Below are positions 63,260 to 64,000 of a stretch of DNA of 64,000 nucleotides, in pieces. The notes under the pieces were generated by a model. That model worked only from the letters and a program-made list of their open reading frames with translations, ran no database searches and was not told the DNA's origin. Within the stretch, counting starts at the first letter, position 1. Every line of letters starts with the position of its first letter. A program made the translations under genes and the position numbers. Origin of the DNA: Pseudomonas sp. CFII64 (GTDB lineage Bacteria > Pseudomonadota > Gammaproteobacteria > Pseudomonadales > Pseudomonadaceae); contig NZ_ATLO01000011.1 of NCBI RefSeq assembly GCF_000416235.1, positions 1 to 64,000 of the forward strand. The letters run 5' to 3'.

Positions 63260-63281
63260 TGGTGATGTGATCCAGTTGCTG

Positions 63282-63307
63282 AAAAACCCGCTGTTGCGGG
63301 TTTTTTT
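63282..63307 (+). terminator. Rho-independent terminator
   Basis: AAAAACCCGC-TGTT-GCGGGTTTTTTT: a compact hairpin with a long T run and an A run on the other side, so it works in both directions. It lies between the lipoprotein and the convergent pseudouridine synthase gene. Confidence 0.95.
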
Positions 63308-63322
63308 GCGTCTGGAGTATGG

Positions 63323-64000
63323 CTACCAGTCCAGCTTGATCTGACTTTCGAACGCCCGCGGCTCACCGCTCAGTGGATCGATGAAATGCAGGCCCTGCGC
63401 CAGAAGTTTCAGCGGTCGGGCGTAATCGTCCACGGCATCCTTGATGACCTCGGGATAAAACGGATCGTTGCAGATCCCGGCACCCAGCGCCGCCATGTGC
63501 ACCCGCAACTGATGCTTCTTGCCGGTCACCGGATAAAGCCCATAGCGCCACAGATCGCCATTTTTCTCGCAGACTTCAATCCGGGTTTCGGTATTGCTGA
63601 CGCCCGGACCTTCCTGCATGCGGAAGAACGGTTCGCCCTCGATGAGTCGGGTTTTGTGCAGCAAAGGAAAATCCACGCCCGGCAAGGCCGCAGCGATAGC
63701 TTCGTAGCGTTTGTCGATCTTGCGGGTGGGAAACAGCGACTGATAAGCCGAGCGCGTCTGTTTGTTGGCGGAAAACAGCACCAGCCCTGCGGTGTGCCGA
63801 TCAATCCGATGCAGCGGCACCAGATCCGGATTGTCCAGACGCCGGATCAGGCGGCGCAACAGCGTTTGCTCGACATATTCCCCGGCTGGCGTCACCGGTA
63901 AAAAATGCGGTTTGTCCGCCACCACCAGATGCGCGTCGGCGTACAGAATCGCCTCCACAACCGGGATCGGCGTTTCGTTGGGCACTTCGCGAAAATAGTG
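63323..64000 (-). CDS. RluA-family pseudouridine synthase (5' part outside the window)
   Basis: At least 226 residues are visible and the frame stays open to the window edge, so the N terminus is missing; an internal GTG at 63985 is not the true start. The RluA catalytic motif with its aspartate is present (LVPLHRIDRHTAGLVLF), as is the later GKKHQLRVHMAALG. It isomerises uridine in rRNA or tRNA; the exact site cannot be told. Confidence 0.9.
   Translation of the reverse strand, partial: HYFREVPNETPIPVVEAILYADAHLVVADKPHFLPVTPAGEYVEQTLLRRLIRRLDNPDLVPLHRIDRHTAGLVLFSANKQTRSAYQSLFPTRKIDKRYEAIAAALPGVDFPLLHKTRLIEGEPFFRMQEGPGVSNTETRIEVCEKNGDLWRYGLYPVTGKKHQLRVHMAALGAGICNDPFYPEVIKDAVDDYARPLKLLAQGLHFIDPLSGEPRAFESQIKLDW

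Overview
The window is chromosomal DNA from a fluorescent Pseudomonas, most likely of the P. fluorescens complex. The evidence is a high-GC, densely packed layout; the thrS-infC-rpmI-rplT-pheS-pheT-ihfA block; a PvdQ-type pyoverdine acylase; Pseudomonas-type REP repeats; and many small Pseudomonas-restricted proteins. The complete nos operon says the strain reduces nitrous oxide. I see no insertion sequence, prophage or CRISPR array.

Layout. 64-7839 (minus): nosRZDFYL, reading from high to low coordinates. 7948-11112 (minus): hemN, a HemN paralogue without the radical-SAM cysteines, and a CopD-like membrane protein. FNR/ANR/DNR-type boxes stand before nosR, before the hemN pair and before the CopD-like gene, so this whole part looks like one low-oxygen regulon. 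11158-19423: a LysR regulator, an aromatic-ring-type flavin monooxygenase, an old yellow enzyme and a DsbA/FrnE protein, diverging from a three-gene molybdenum hydroxylase (tri-haem cytochrome c, 2Fe-2S subunit, Tat-exported molybdopterin subunit). 19484-24225: a sugar module (MFS carrier, TIM-barrel isomerase, Gfo/Idh/MocA dehydrogenase) diverging from a LacI regulator across a perfect 18-bp palindrome. 24239-28999: UPF0303, a tiny DUF2986 protein, and an operon of an LtaS-like sulfatase, a membrane protein and a sialidase-fold protein.

29278-36729 is the housekeeping translation block: tRNA-Pro(GGG), a MerR regulator, ihfA, pheT, pheS, rplT, rpmI, infC and thrS. infC starts at an ATT codon that touches the thrS stop. 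37109-39140 holds small proteins and a cold-shock gene. 39144-46229 (minus) is the ribose operon rbsBACRKD plus an exported nucleoside hydrolase, with a LacI-type operator before rbsB. 46329-52227 is a patchwork of small genes: two separate LexA-type boxes (before a DUF1654-endonuclease I pair and before a 65-residue protein), and an accessory methionine aminopeptidase coupled to a ParD-like protein behind a 28-bp near-perfect palindrome. 52224-57970 holds dpkA, a GNAT enzyme, an orphan FecR and pvdQ with a PvdS-like promoter. 58393-62937 holds a K+/H+ antiporter, a REP cluster and the molybdenum-cofactor genes moeA, moaB and mobA. A pseudouridine synthase gene runs off the right edge.

How parts fit together. 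Nitrous oxide respiration, oxygen-independent haem synthesis and a CopD-like protein share the same box type. The nucleoside hydrolase could free ribose in the periplasm for the Rbs transporter. The molybdenum-cofactor genes could supply the periplasmic hydroxylase. Starts were re-chosen by ribosome binding site, family length and promoter position where the longest reading frame was too long.
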